A model generated the notes under the pieces. That model searched no databases. It was not told the DNA's origin and saw only the letters and a program-made list of their open reading frames with translations. A program made the position numbers and the translations under genes. 62,120 nt of DNA. Source: Candidatus Heimdallarchaeota archaeon LC_3. Lineage in GTDB: Archaea; Asgardarchaeota; Heimdallarchaeia; Hodarchaeales; LC-3. The stretch covers positions 1 to 62,120 of the forward strand of contig MDVS01000113.1 in the NCBI GenBank assembly GCA_001940645.1. The letters run 5' to 3'. The number at the start of each line of letters is the position of its first letter. Positions within the stretch are counted from its first letter, which is position 1. Below are positions 52,463-61,760 of this stretch, in pieces.

Positions 52463-53914
52463 TTAAATCCATCGTTCAATTACAACTTTATGATCTGTAA
52501 AGAAATGGATTGAATCTGGTCCTTGTCCATGAGTATCTCCATAGAAGGATTTTTTCTTTCCTCCAAATGGAAAATAAGCATTGGGTGCAGCTACCCCGAT
52601 ATTGATACCTATATTTCCAGCTTCTACTTTATATTTAAACTCACGTGCGTGACCACCACTACTAGTAAAGATACTAGCCGCATTTCCGTACTGACTTGAA
52701 TTAACAGCTTTAATAGCTTCATCAAAAGTAGGAACATGAAGTATGCTTAAAACAGGTCCAAATATTTCTTCACGAGCTATTTGCATATCTTTTTTAACAT
52801 TTGTAAATATTGTAGGGCCAATAAAATTTCCTTTCTCATATCCTTTTACTGAGACGTCACGTCCATCTAGTTCTAATTTTGCCCCCTCAGAAATACCTTT
52901 TTCTATCATTCCCTTAATTCGATCAACTGAAGCTTTTGAAATAACTGTTCCTACTTGACTAGATTCATCAAGACCATAACCAACACGCATATTCTTTGCT
53001 TGCTTTACTAATTCTTCCGTTAAAGGATTGAGAACATCACCTACTGCTACTAAGACAGATCCTGCTAAGCACCTTTGACCTGCGCAACCGTATGCTGATC
53101 CCAAAATATTTGCTACTGATCCTTTAAGATTAGCATCAGGCATAACAACCATATAATTTTTAGCACCCCCCTGAATCTGAACTCTTTTACCATGTTTTGA
53201 GCTATTTTCATAGATCAGTTTTCCAACTTTAGATGATCCAACAAAGGAAATACCTTTCACATCTGGATGTTCAATTAATGCATTAGCAGCCTCAACTCCT
53301 CCATTAACTAAACTAACCACACCGTTTGGAAGGTCCGTTTCCTTTAAAAGATCGAAAGCTATTTCCATACTTAATGGAACTTGTGGTGAGGGTTTGATTA
53401 TGTAAGTATTACCACAAGCTATTGCAGTTGGGAGAAACCACAAAGGAACCATGAAAGGAAAGTTAAATGGAGTTAAAGCTGCAAATACTCCTAAAGGTTG
53501 GCGCTCAGCTGTTTCATCAATACCAGAAGAAATGTCTTCTATTTTGAACCCGGTCATTAACGAGGGAACGCCGAAAGCAAATTCAATACTTTCAATAGCT
53601 CGTCTCACTTCTCCACGAGCTTCATCAATTGTTTTGCCTGCTTCCATTACAACAATTTTGGAAATGTCTTCAAAATTCTCTTCAATCAAATTTTTGTATT
53701 CATGAAGATATCTAGTCCTGCTTAATACGGGTGTTTGGCGCCACTCGACATATGCTTCACTTGCCGCTTTTACTGCTTGATTTACATCACTACGAGTAGA
53801 TTCAGGACATTCAGCTATTACTTCTTGAGTAGCCGGATTAAGAACGTCAGTGAATTTAGTAGTTTCACTGTCTACCCATTCCCCATCTATAAAATTCTTT
53901 AATTTTTTAGTCAT
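52463..53914 (-). CDS. mmsA: CoA-acylating (methyl)malonate-semialdehyde dehydrogenase
   Basis: 483 residues, aldehyde dehydrogenase fold. TPFNFPFMVPLWFLPTAIAC, GISFVGSSKVGK, and the nucleophile C282 in GCAGQRCLAGS. The usual general-base Glu of hydrolytic aldehyde dehydrogenases is Gln here (QIQGGAKN), as in the CoA-dependent methylmalonate-semialdehyde type. It would convert malonate semialdehyde from beta-alanine to acetyl-CoA and CO2. It begins 15 bp after dihydropyrimidinase. Confidence 0.9.
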   Translation of the reverse strand: MTKKLKNFIDGEWVDSETTKFTDVLNPATQEVIAECPESTRSDVNQAVKAASEAYVEWRQTPVLSRTRYLHEYKNLIEENFEDISKIVVMEAGKTIDEARGEVRRAIESIEFAFGVPSLMTGFKIEDISSGIDETAERQPLGVFAALTPFNFPFMVPLWFLPTAIACGNTYIIKPSPQVPLSMEIAFDLLKETDLPNGVVSLVNGGVEAANALIEHPDVKGISFVGSSKVGKLIYENSSKHGKRVQIQGGAKNYMVVMPDANLKGSVANILGSAYGCAGQRCLAGSVLVAVGDVLNPLTEELVKQAKNMRVGYGLDESSQVGTVISKASVDRIKGMIEKGISEGAKLELDGRDVSVKGYEKGNFIGPTIFTNVKKDMQIAREEIFGPVLSILHVPTFDEAIKAVNSSQYGNAASIFTSSGGHAREFKYKVEAGNIGINIGVAAPNAYFPFGGKKKSFYGDTHGQGPDSIHFFTDHKVVIERWI

Positions 53915-53929
53915 AATATGTTTTCACCA

Positions 53930-55351
53930 TTATTGAGTAACTGTTAATTCCTTGTGAAGGTTTGTGTTTAGAAAATCTCTAGATGGTCCACGTTTAATAA
54001 AGTGACCATAACTTTTGGATCCTACACATTTACCTTCCTTTCCTACAATCGTTCCTCGGACAAGAGTAATGTGTGGATAACCAACAATATGTTTATCTTG
54101 ATAAGGACTCCAATCACAGTTAGTTTCAAGGTTTTTATAATCAATTGTAACTTTTTTATCAGGATCAAATATAACTATGTCAGCATCAGTTCCAATTGTC
54201 AGTGAACCTTTTTGAGGATACATTCCAAAAACTTTTGCAGGATTTGTACTTGCTACCTCTATTAAACGATTTAAGGATATTTTTCCTGTTCTCACACCAT
54301 CATTATACAATAAAGGCAACATCAATTCAGTGCCTGGTAATCCTAAAGGTATTTTAGTATAATTACCGTTCCACATAGCTTTTTGCTTTGTATCAAACGT
54401 ACAAGTGTCTGTACCAACAACCTGGACATGACCTTCTTTTAAACCCTGCCACAATCTAGCTCCATCTTTAGCTTTTTTAATCTGAGGTGCTGTAGCGTAA
54501 TAATGTCCATTTTCTCCTTTAAACACTTCATCATTAAGTAATAAATACTGAGGACAAGTTTCTGCAATAACTTTAACACCTCTAGCTTGGGCTGCTTTTA
54601 CAAGGTCTGCTCCTTCACCGGTTGACATGTGAACGATATAAAGATGACCACCAGTATGTTCGGCCCAAGTTAGTGCTCTTTGAATTGCTTCTGCTTCAAC
54701 AACATTAGGTCTTGTGACAACATGCAACCAAGCTCCCTCTTTTTTCATTTCATTTTCATCTTGATGTTCTAAGATGAGTTTTTCGAGTAGATCAACTGAT
54801 TCTGCATGAATTTGAATCATTCCACCATATTTTTTAGTCTCTAATAAAGCCTCATGAAGCATCGGATCTGTTGAAAGCATTCCTTCTTCTCGATAAATCA
54901 TAAACATCTTAAAACTTGAAATTCCCTCCTCTATTATTGATTTTATTTGTTTACGAGTCATTTCGTTCCAATTACCAATTCCGCCATGTAATGAATAATC
55001 AACATAAACATTACCATCTGCTTCTGCTTTACGAGCTGCAATGACTTCTTTCAAATTTTCTCCTGACTTTTGAATTGCAAAATCGACAACTGTCGTCACA
55101 CCACCAGCTGCTGCTGATCGTGTACCAGTTTCAAAACTATCAGACGAAACAGTTCCCCCAAAAGGAAATTGAAAATGCACATGAGCATCAATCATTCCGG
55201 GCATAACAAATTTGCCTGAAGCATCAATTATTTCAGATGCAGAGCCTAAATCTGTTCCAATAGTAACAATCTTTCCATCTTTTATACCTAAATCAGCAAC
55301 AAATTGATCATTTGCAGTAACAATAGTACCACCTTTAATTATTGTATCCAT
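53930..55351 (-). CDS. hydA: Dihydropyrimidinase / D-hydantoinase
   Basis: 473 residues, cyclic amidohydrolase. Dinuclear metal site: H57 and H59 in IDAHVHF, carboxylated K148 in SSFKMFMIYRE, H182 in IQIHAES, H241 in IVHMSTGEG, and an Asp in VVGTDTCTFDTK. It opens 5,6-dihydrouracil or dihydrothymine to the N-carbamoyl beta-amino acid. It heads a tight run dihydropyrimidinase, dehydrogenase, helical protein, aminotransferase. The 300-bp gap upstream may hold a separate promoter. A hydantoin substrate remains possible. Confidence 0.92.
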   Translation of the reverse strand: MDTIIKGGTIVTANDQFVADLGIKDGKIVTIGTDLGSASEIIDASGKFVMPGMIDAHVHFQFPFGGTVSSDSFETGTRSAAAGGVTTVVDFAIQKSGENLKEVIAARKAEADGNVYVDYSLHGGIGNWNEMTRKQIKSIIEEGISSFKMFMIYREEGMLSTDPMLHEALLETKKYGGMIQIHAESVDLLEKLILEHQDENEMKKEGAWLHVVTRPNVVEAEAIQRALTWAEHTGGHLYIVHMSTGEGADLVKAAQARGVKVIAETCPQYLLLNDEVFKGENGHYYATAPQIKKAKDGARLWQGLKEGHVQVVGTDTCTFDTKQKAMWNGNYTKIPLGLPGTELMLPLLYNDGVRTGKISLNRLIEVASTNPAKVFGMYPQKGSLTIGTDADIVIFDPDKKVTIDYKNLETNCDWSPYQDKHIVGYPHITLVRGTIVGKEGKCVGSKSYGHFIKRGPSRDFLNTNLHKELTVTQ

Positions 55352-55652
55352 TTCAAATCAATCCATAAAAAAATAAATATTTCGACTAAAACAAATAGAG
55401 ATTGCCTTGAGTCTTTATATTATTGTATTAAATTTAACAAAAAAAAGATAAATTAAGTTTTTCTATACAAAAAAAGAAATATAGTAAAAAAATAAGATTG
55501 TTTTAAGTCAAAGAAATATTTGTGGATATTTAATTTATTTAAATTTTAAAGGTATTCCCTTAGTATTTCATATTAAAATTCTTAATTTTGAAGAAGTAGG
55601 ATTTTCCAAATTACGTCCTAAAAATCGAATTAAATTCATAAATTTTATTAAA
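55352..55652. other. Intergenic gap inside the pyrimidine cluster
   Basis: About 300 A/T-rich bases between the LLM oxidoreductase and dihydropyrimidinase genes. No gene and no strong repeat. It likely carries a promoter for the dihydropyrimidinase run. Confidence 0.45.
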
Positions 55653-56648
55653 TTATTGAAATTCTGGAATGATATGCTCAGCATATTCCGCTACTATTCG
55701 TTCTTCTTCACCACACATCAGATAAATATTGAATTGAGTAACACCTACAGCTTCCAGTTCTTTAATTTTTTTAATATGATCATCTACTTCTCCAAGAACA
55801 CCAAAAGAATCAATTATTTCTTCAGTAATAAACCCTAAATGATCTGCATCTTTATCTGCATGTTCTTTGTAATCATAACCTTTACGTCCTTCAATATAAT
55901 CAAGGAAGTGTTTTGGAATCTTTTTAGATTTTTTTCCATATTTTTCTACTATATCAGCGACGTGATTACCGACCATGGCAGGAAACCATTTCGTTTGCTC
56001 ACGAGATTTTTCTATATCACCAACCCAAACCGGGGCAGCAGTCATTAGTTGAAAATCTGACATATCACGCTTCAGTAGTTTACCAGAATTTAAAGTTTGA
56101 TCGTGGAACCATTTCACTAACCCTGGATCACCTAATTGAACAATCAGGCCATCACCAACGACACCAGCAGCTTTAAGCGCCTTTGGTCCATAGGCAGCAA
56201 TCCAAACAGGAATATCGTACCCTTCTGCCCAAGGTAATTGTGTTTCCGTATCGTGATATTCCACGTGGTCTCCTTTTACAATTCCTTTGAGTTTTTTTGT
56301 AAATTCTTTCATATTCTCAACAGTCATTGGTCTTTTTCCTAAAACTCTTCGAGAAGAATCACCACGCCCAAGACCAATTTTAAAACGTCCACCACTTTGC
56401 ATTGCTAAAGTAGCAAATAAACTGCTTGCAACTGACCATTCTCTCACTCCAGGATTAGTAACACAAGGACCAAATATCATAGTTTCAGTATGTTCCATAC
56501 ACATTGCGATCGTGGGATAGCAATCGCGCCATAAAACATGTGAATCGAAAAACCAACCATGTGTAAAACCTCCTACTTCAGCTTGTTTACATAAGGCGAC
56601 AGTTCGCTTAGGACTAATATCTCCTTTGAAGGTTATAGCAAACTCCAT
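55653..56648 (-). CDS. LLM-class F420-dependent oxidoreductase
   Basis: 331 residues, luciferase-like (bacterial luciferase/F420) TIM barrel. GGFTHGWFFDSHVLWRDCYP, FGPCVTNPGVREWSVASSLF and GRFKIGLGRGDSSRRVLGKR are the cofactor-binding segments of the LLM family, and VWIAAYGPKALKAAGVVGDG the later signature. The start (ATG 56648) lies two bases after the beta-ureidopropionase stop, so they are co-translated. Such enzymes move hydride between F420H2 and an organic substrate; here the reduction of a pyrimidine to dihydropyrimidine is a good candidate. No flavin-type dihydropyrimidine dehydrogenase is in the cluster. Confidence 0.88.
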   Translation of the reverse strand: MEFAITFKGDISPKRTVALCKQAEVGGFTHGWFFDSHVLWRDCYPTIAMCMEHTETMIFGPCVTNPGVREWSVASSLFATLAMQSGGRFKIGLGRGDSSRRVLGKRPMTVENMKEFTKKLKGIVKGDHVEYHDTETQLPWAEGYDIPVWIAAYGPKALKAAGVVGDGLIVQLGDPGLVKWFHDQTLNSGKLLKRDMSDFQLMTAAPVWVGDIEKSREQTKWFPAMVGNHVADIVEKYGKKSKKIPKHFLDYIEGRKGYDYKEHADKDADHLGFITEEIIDSFGVLGEVDDHIKKIKELEAVGVTQFNIYLMCGEEERIVAEYAEHIIPEFQ

Positions 56649-56650
56649 TT

Positions 56651-57514
56651 TTAAACCTCGGATATTTGTTTATACGTTTCAGGTCTTCGATCACGGAAAA
56701 ACTGCCAGGTATCACGAACTTCACGGATTTTATCAAAATCTAGATCTGCAATAATTAATTCATCTTGATTACGACTCCCTTGAACAACAAAATTACCACG
56801 AGGGTCACAGAAATATGAAGATCCATAAAATTCACCTATATTCCATGGAGCTTCTACACCGACCCGATTAATTGCACCAACAAAATACCCATTTGCAACT
56901 GCATGTGCTGGTTGTTCTAGCTTCCAGAGATATTCAGATAATCCAGCAACAGTAGCAGATGGATTGAATATTATATCAGCACCATTTAATGCTAATTCCC
57001 TTGCACCTTCAGGAAAATGTCTATCATAACAAATATAAATTCCTACTTTCCCATACGCTGTATCAAATACAGGATATCCCAAATTTCCTGGTTTAAAATA
57101 AAATTTTTCCCAGAATCCTGGATCAACATGGGGTATATGATTCTTTCGATATTTACCAAGATAGGATCCATCAGCATCGTAAATAGCAGCAGTATTATAA
57201 TATACACCTGTCATATGTTCTTCATATACAGGAATAATCATTACCATATTATATTCTTTAGCATATTTAGCTAATCGTTCAGTTGTTGGACCCGGAACTT
57301 TTTCTGCTGAAGAATACCATCTTTTATTTTGTTCTGCACAAAAATAAGGTCCATAAAAAATTTCTTGTAAGCATAAGATTTGAACACCTTTTTCACCTGC
57401 TTCTTTAATAAATTTCTCGTGTTTGACAATCATAGCTTCCTTGACTTCTTCAAGGCTATGTTCATCAGGGTTCAACTCATTTTTTGCTTGGATTAAACCA
57501 CATTTTACCTTCAT
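56651..57514 (-). CDS. Beta-ureidopropionase (N-carbamoyl-beta-alanine amidohydrolase)
   Basis: 287 residues, nitrilase superfamily. Catalytic triad E51 (CLQEIF), K124 (GKYRKNHIPH) and C162 (YICYDRHFPEG) are present, with HIPHVDPGFWEKFYFKPGN and PSATVAGLSEYLWKLEQPAH typical of the UPB1 type. It cleaves N-carbamoyl-beta-alanine to beta-alanine, CO2 and ammonia. It precedes the LLM gene. An N-carbamoyl-putrescine amidohydrolase is the alternative, less likely with dihydropyrimidinase adjacent. Confidence 0.9.
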   Translation of the reverse strand: MKVKCGLIQAKNELNPDEHSLEEVKEAMIVKHEKFIKEAGEKGVQILCLQEIFYGPYFCAEQNKRWYSSAEKVPGPTTERLAKYAKEYNMVMIIPVYEEHMTGVYYNTAAIYDADGSYLGKYRKNHIPHVDPGFWEKFYFKPGNLGYPVFDTAYGKVGIYICYDRHFPEGARELALNGADIIFNPSATVAGLSEYLWKLEQPAHAVANGYFVGAINRVGVEAPWNIGEFYGSSYFCDPRGNFVVQGSRNQDELIIADLDFDKIREVRDTWQFFRDRRPETYKQISEV

Positions 57515-57597
57515 ATAACATTCCTACTCTAAAAAAATATAGTTTTTGAAGAGTTTTTTCTGATATATATATGATTTTTGGGTCTCTAATTAGGATT

Positions 57598-58752
57598 TTA
57601 CTTGGAAAAATGGATGATTATTTTTTCAACATCATGAATTTTTTCTAGTTCTGATTTGGTCAGGAGACAAGAATCTAATTGATTAACGATATCCTCTTTA
57701 TTCATACCAATTCCGATAAAAACTAGCTCTTGTCTACGATCACCCCAAGTTTCATCCCAAATATTCTTTAAGAAGGAATTAAATTCTTTATTCTTGGGCC
57801 ACATCTCTTTTTCCAAAGCAACCCACCAAAACATTTCTCCGGAAGTTATTTCTTTTAATTTTCCTGCTTGAGAATAATTAAAGGCATGTTTCATATCCGT
57901 AGCAAGCCAAATAAATCCTTTACTCCTAATTACACCAGTTTGCGTTTTTGATACAAATTCCTCAAATCTTTCATGATCAAATGGCAAAGATCTTTTATAC
58001 ACAAAGCTGTTAATTAAACTTTCATGTCCATGACTAGGATTTTTGTTCTCATATGAGTTATTGTTATCCCAAGATAGAATTTTTCTCCAACGAGGTTCAT
58101 GTTCGACAGTACTAAAGAAATTTGTATCTAAAATTTCATTTAAATCTACTTTAGAATATTCTGTGTAAATAATTTTTGTATCTGCATTAAGTCCTAATAC
58201 AACTTTAGAAATATTATCAAGTTTTCTCTTATTGACTAAATCTATTTTATTAATCAACACTACATTACTAAATTCAATTTGATTTATTAGTAATTCAGGA
58301 ATCGATTTATTATCTTCAAGCATTTTAGTGGAATTCAAATCAGAACCAAAATTATAAGCATCAACTACAGTAACCATAGTATCTAGATTTGCAATATTAG
58401 CAATAGGGCTATGAAAAAGCAGAGCTATATTATTTGGATCAGAAATACCAGTTGATTCTATTACAAGGTAATCAAATCGGTTTTGGGTTGCTAAATTAGC
58501 CACTTCCTGAACCAAGTCATCTCGCATTAGACAGCAAATGCATCCATTAGTTAAACTTACCATATCTTTTTTTGTGCTAGATATAGATGAATTACCTCGC
58601 TGTATCATCTGAGCATCAATGTTAATTTCTGATATATCATTTACGATGACTGCAACTCTCTTCTCTTCACGATTCATAAGAATATGTTGCAATAAAGTAG
58701 TTTTTCCAGCACCTAAAAAACCTGAAAGGAGAGTTATGGGTAATTTATTCAT
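57598..58752 (-). CDS. CobW/COG0523-family G3E GTPase, metallochaperone
   Basis: 384 residues. Walker [10 protein letters not shown] (11-19), the metal motif NGCICC (C71, C73, C74), [10 protein letters not shown], and NKIDLV for guanine. The C-terminal CobW_C domain includes KGFIWLATD and a [14 protein letters not shown] end. Proteins of this family deliver zinc, cobalt or iron. It is 83 bp upstream of beta-ureidopropionase in the same direction, so it may load zinc into dihydropyrimidinase, a functional inference. Confidence 0.88.
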   Translation of the reverse strand: MNKLPITLLSGFLGAGKTTLLQHILMNREEKRVAVIVNDISEINIDAQMIQRGNSSISSTKKDMVSLTNGCICCLMRDDLVQEVANLATQNRFDYLVIESTGISDPNNIALLFHSPIANIANLDTMVTVVDAYNFGSDLNSTKMLEDNKSIPELLINQIEFSNVVLINKIDLVNKRKLDNISKVVLGLNADTKIIYTEYSKVDLNEILDTNFFSTVEHEPRWRKILSWDNNNSYENKNPSHGHESLINSFVYKRSLPFDHERFEEFVSKTQTGVIRSKGFIWLATDMKHAFNYSQAGKLKEITSGEMFWWVALEKEMWPKNKEFNSFLKNIWDETWGDRRQELVFIGIGMNKEDIVNQLDSCLLTKSELEKIHDVEKIIIHFSK

Positions 58753-58825
58753 TAAGTGATATTTTATGTCAATGTTTAAAGATTTTCAGGTTTCATTAAA
58801 ATGATTTAAAATAATAAAATTTATA

Positions 58826-59734
58826 TTAGGATTTTTCAATCATTTCAACTTCGTTTTTAATTCTAGATAGTTTTATAAGTCGTGGTACTGTTTCTGGCAA
58901 TGATACATTATCACATTTATAGATCCCCGCCACTTTTTCCACAAATAACTCGCTAGAGATATCTTCAGCAAATTCTAGATTGGAAATTCTATGAAAAAGA
59001 AGTTTCCGCTCTTGAATTACTTCCATATCTTCTTTAGTTACTTTTAATGAGTCTAGAGTTGTGATAGTTAAAAAATGTAGTGGATTTTCTCTGAGCTCAT
59101 GCATTATTATTACTGTTATCTCTACTTGAGGGATTACTTGGGTTAAAAGATAATTTACTGCATCTCCTACTTTTTCATTGTGGAGTTGACACGCTGATAA
59201 AAATTCATCATAGACTTCAGCTTGAACCTTCCTGATGGTAATTGAACCTGTTGTATCGGGAGTATAACTTATAGGTTTTGGAGATCGTATAATTGAATAC
59301 ATTAATAATTTTGATATATTTTCAGGCATATTAACCTTGCAATTACGTATTTGATAAACATGTTTTTCTAAAACTTTGTTATCTACATCAGATGCAAATT
59401 CTAAGTGATTAATATTTTTGAAAAAATATTTAATTTTCTCTCCAGCATCCATTAGATCATTTTTAGTAATCTTTAATTTATCCAAATCTTTAATTAGCTC
59501 AAGAGTTGGTTCATTTTCACTTTTCATATGTCTAATATGTCTTAATTCAGGCGTTCTATCTTTTTTATAATGATTAATTAATCTACTAAACATAAAGCCT
59601 GTACTGTGAGCAAATACCTTTGTAAGAGCCATATATCTCTCATAAAGATCCTTATCAATTCCCCGAATAGTAATAGTCTTTTCATTCTCAGTGAAAATCT
59701 TAAATTTAAATTTTTTATTTGGATGATTATTCAA
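58826..59734 (-). CDS. Tandem-repeat ribbon-helix-helix-like protein, candidate regulator
   Basis: 302 residues made of two similar halves. Half 1 (~16-160): TITIRGIDKDLYERYMALTK, LKITKNDLMDAGEKIKYFFK, NHLEFASDV and MPENISKLLMYSII. Half 2 (~175-300): SITIRKVQAEVYDEFLSACQ, LKVTKEDMEVIQERKLLFHR, SNLEFAEDIS and LPETVPRLIKLS. Each begins with a strand-helix-helix unit like CopG/Arc, so one chain may form the DNA-binding pair normally made by a dimer. Divergent from the ABC exporter genes; the 175-bp gap holds repeated 9-mers near both starts. Confidence 0.6.
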   Translation of the reverse strand: MNNHPNKKFKFKIFTENEKTITIRGIDKDLYERYMALTKVFAHSTGFMFSRLINHYKKDRTPELRHIRHMKSENEPTLELIKDLDKLKITKNDLMDAGEKIKYFFKNINHLEFASDVDNKVLEKHVYQIRNCKVNMPENISKLLMYSIIRSPKPISYTPDTTGSITIRKVQAEVYDEFLSACQLHNEKVGDAVNYLLTQVIPQVEITVIIMHELRENPLHFLTITTLDSLKVTKEDMEVIQERKLLFHRISNLEFAEDISSELFVEKVAGIYKCDNVSLPETVPRLIKLSRIKNEVEMIEKS

Positions 59735-59744
59735 TTAGTTAAAC

Positions 59745-59868
59745 CTGTAAAACAATTAAAACAAATTTTCATTATTTTATAGTGAATAATATGTGTTTAT
59801 TAATTTTTTCATAACTTTGAGTTCTAAGAATATTTTTAAGATGAATAAATTTGTAAAACTTGTAAAAC
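59745..59868. promoter_or_regulatory. Three 9-bp repeats in the divergent promoter region
   Basis: TTGTAAAAC occurs twice in tandem (59851-59859 and 59860-59868), and CTGTAAAAC at 59745-59753, ten bases before the start of the minus-strand gene. A TTATAAAT box follows the tandem pair (59875-59882), about 28 bases before ATG 59910. The arrangement suggests an operator controlling both genes, perhaps bound by the RHH-like protein. Confidence 0.55.
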
Positions 59869-59909
59869 AAAAAATTATAAATTGATCAAAATCAACTGGT
59901 TTTTTAATT

Positions 59910-61760
59910 ATGCATTCCATAACAAATCCCAAAGATGATTTTCTTATTTCTAGTCAATCAGAAATTAGAAAAAATACACATTATCGTTCAAGTATTACAA
60001 TGTTCTTTTCTATTTATAGAAAAAGTCCGATTACATTAATTTTAGCCATTATTTTTTTATTAATTACAACTCTTAGTCAAACTCTACCAGCATTAATTAC
60101 AGGTCAAGCTCTTGGGGAGTTAGAAAAAAATGGATTCACAGATGAATTTCTATACCTTTCTGGATTGATAGTTTTATTAAGCCTAACATTTGTAGTTGCA
60201 GGTTTTATTGGCAATTATACGTTTTTTAAAGCAGCTTCTGCTTACGAAAGAGATATAAGGCAGGAATCATTTGATATTATTCAAGATCACAGCTTAACAT
60301 TCCATGATAATGAAAATTCAAGTCAATTGCTATCAAAATTGACAAATGAAATAACACAAATGCGAGCTGGGATATTTCCTTCACAAAGAATGCTGATTGC
60401 TACTGGTTTTGCAATTGTTTTGACATTGTTCTTTTTATATCAAATTTCACCAATATATAGCTTTGTAACTTTTTTCGGAATAATAATTTACGCTTATTTT
60501 GCTTTTATTGTTGCAAAAAAAATAACTCCAGTAAGAAGAGACCTTGCTACTGAAATAGGAAACCTAACAGAAAGTTCACAGGAAATTTTTAGGGGTATAG
60601 AAGTCGTACGAGGATTATCAGCTGAACAACGGGAGAAAAATAAATTTAGTGAGCAAAGTTCAAAATATTCAACTTTGATGAGAATAGAAGGGCGATTTCA
60701 GGCTTTTTATATGCCCACACTAATAATTTCAATTCTAACAGCAGTCATTTTTGCAATGGCATTAATAGATGTTTGGAATGGTAGAATTTTAGTTGAAAAT
60801 TTAATTATAGCTGTTGCACTACTATTTACTTTGCAAATGGCGACAAGAACGATGCCGATGGCATTTTTAATGACTCAAGCAGGATTGATTAACGCACAAA
60901 GAATCTGGAATATCATTAACTGGCAGGATCCTCAACCAGATGAAGCAATTGATGAATATGGTCTTGAAGAGTCTATCGATTGGAAAGGTGAATTGAGTTT
61001 TAAAAACGTTGATTTTTCTTATGGAAATGGTAATGGGGATAGTAAGCTTGTAATTAAAAATTTTAATATAAATATTCCAGGAGGATCGAAAGTTGCTGTA
61101 ATCGGAGGTCCAGGTGGAGGAAAATCAACTGTATTAAAACTATTACTACGTTTATACGATCCTCAAGGTGGAATGATAACCATAGATGGAAAGAATTATA
61201 CTGAGATCCCTGCTTCTATTATCAGGAAACACGTAAGTCGTGTAGAGCAAGAATTGTTTTTATTTACAGGAACAATCAAAGAAAACATAATCTTTTCAAA
61301 TCCAAACGCTTCAGAAGAAAATATAATTTCTGTTGCAAAAGCTGCTCAGGCACATGGATTTATAGATCAAATGACTGAGAAATACGATTCTCTAATCGGA
61401 GAAAGAGGAATCACTTTATCTGGTGGACAAAAACAGCGAATAGGAATTGCCAGAGCATTGTTAGCAAATCCAGATATATTACTACTTGATGATTCAGTTT
61501 CTGCTGTTGATTCTAAAACGGAATATTATCTAAGAAAAGCATTAGATAACTTAATGGAAAACAGGACTTCTTTTACTGTAACTCAACGTTTGGTTACACT
61601 TGTTAATGCTGATTATATTATGTTATTAGATAAAGGTAAAATAATTGCATTTGGTACTCATAAAGAGTTAATAAAATCTAGTTCTGAATATAAGCGAATA
61701 TTTGAATTGTTACCCAGATCAGAACAAATTGAAGCTTCTTTTAATGGAGGGATGAACTAA
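59910..61760 (+). CDS. ABC exporter half-transporter (membrane domain plus ATPase)
   Basis: 616 residues. The ABC membrane domain spans ~30-335 with six helices; the ATPase follows with Walker A in GGPGGGKSTVLK near 396-407, LSGGQKQRIGIARALL near 502-517 and Walker B ILLLDDSVSAVDS, where the Glu after the Walker B Asp is Asp, as in the degenerate half of heterodimers. ATG 59910 is about 28 bases after a TATA box, so the mRNA has almost no leader. Its stop shares one base with the next ATG. It likely forms a heterodimeric multidrug- or lipid-type exporter with it. Confidence 0.93.
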   Translation: MHSITNPKDDFLISSQSEIRKNTHYRSSITMFFSIYRKSPITLILAIIFLLITTLSQTLPALITGQALGELEKNGFTDEFLYLSGLIVLLSLTFVVAGFIGNYTFFKAASAYERDIRQESFDIIQDHSLTFHDNENSSQLLSKLTNEITQMRAGIFPSQRMLIATGFAIVLTLFFLYQISPIYSFVTFFGIIIYAYFAFIVAKKITPVRRDLATEIGNLTESSQEIFRGIEVVRGLSAEQREKNKFSEQSSKYSTLMRIEGRFQAFYMPTLIISILTAVIFAMALIDVWNGRILVENLIIAVALLFTLQMATRTMPMAFLMTQAGLINAQRIWNIINWQDPQPDEAIDEYGLEESIDWKGELSFKNVDFSYGNGNGDSKLVIKNFNINIPGGSKVAVIGGPGGGKSTVLKLLLRLYDPQGGMITIDGKNYTEIPASIIRKHVSRVEQELFLFTGTIKENIIFSNPNASEENIISVAKAAQAHGFIDQMTEKYDSLIGERGITLSGGQKQRIGIARALLANPDILLLDDSVSAVDSKTEYYLRKALDNLMENRTSFTVTQRLVTLVNADYIMLLDKGKIIAFGTHKELIKSSSEYKRIFELLPRSEQIEASFNGGMN

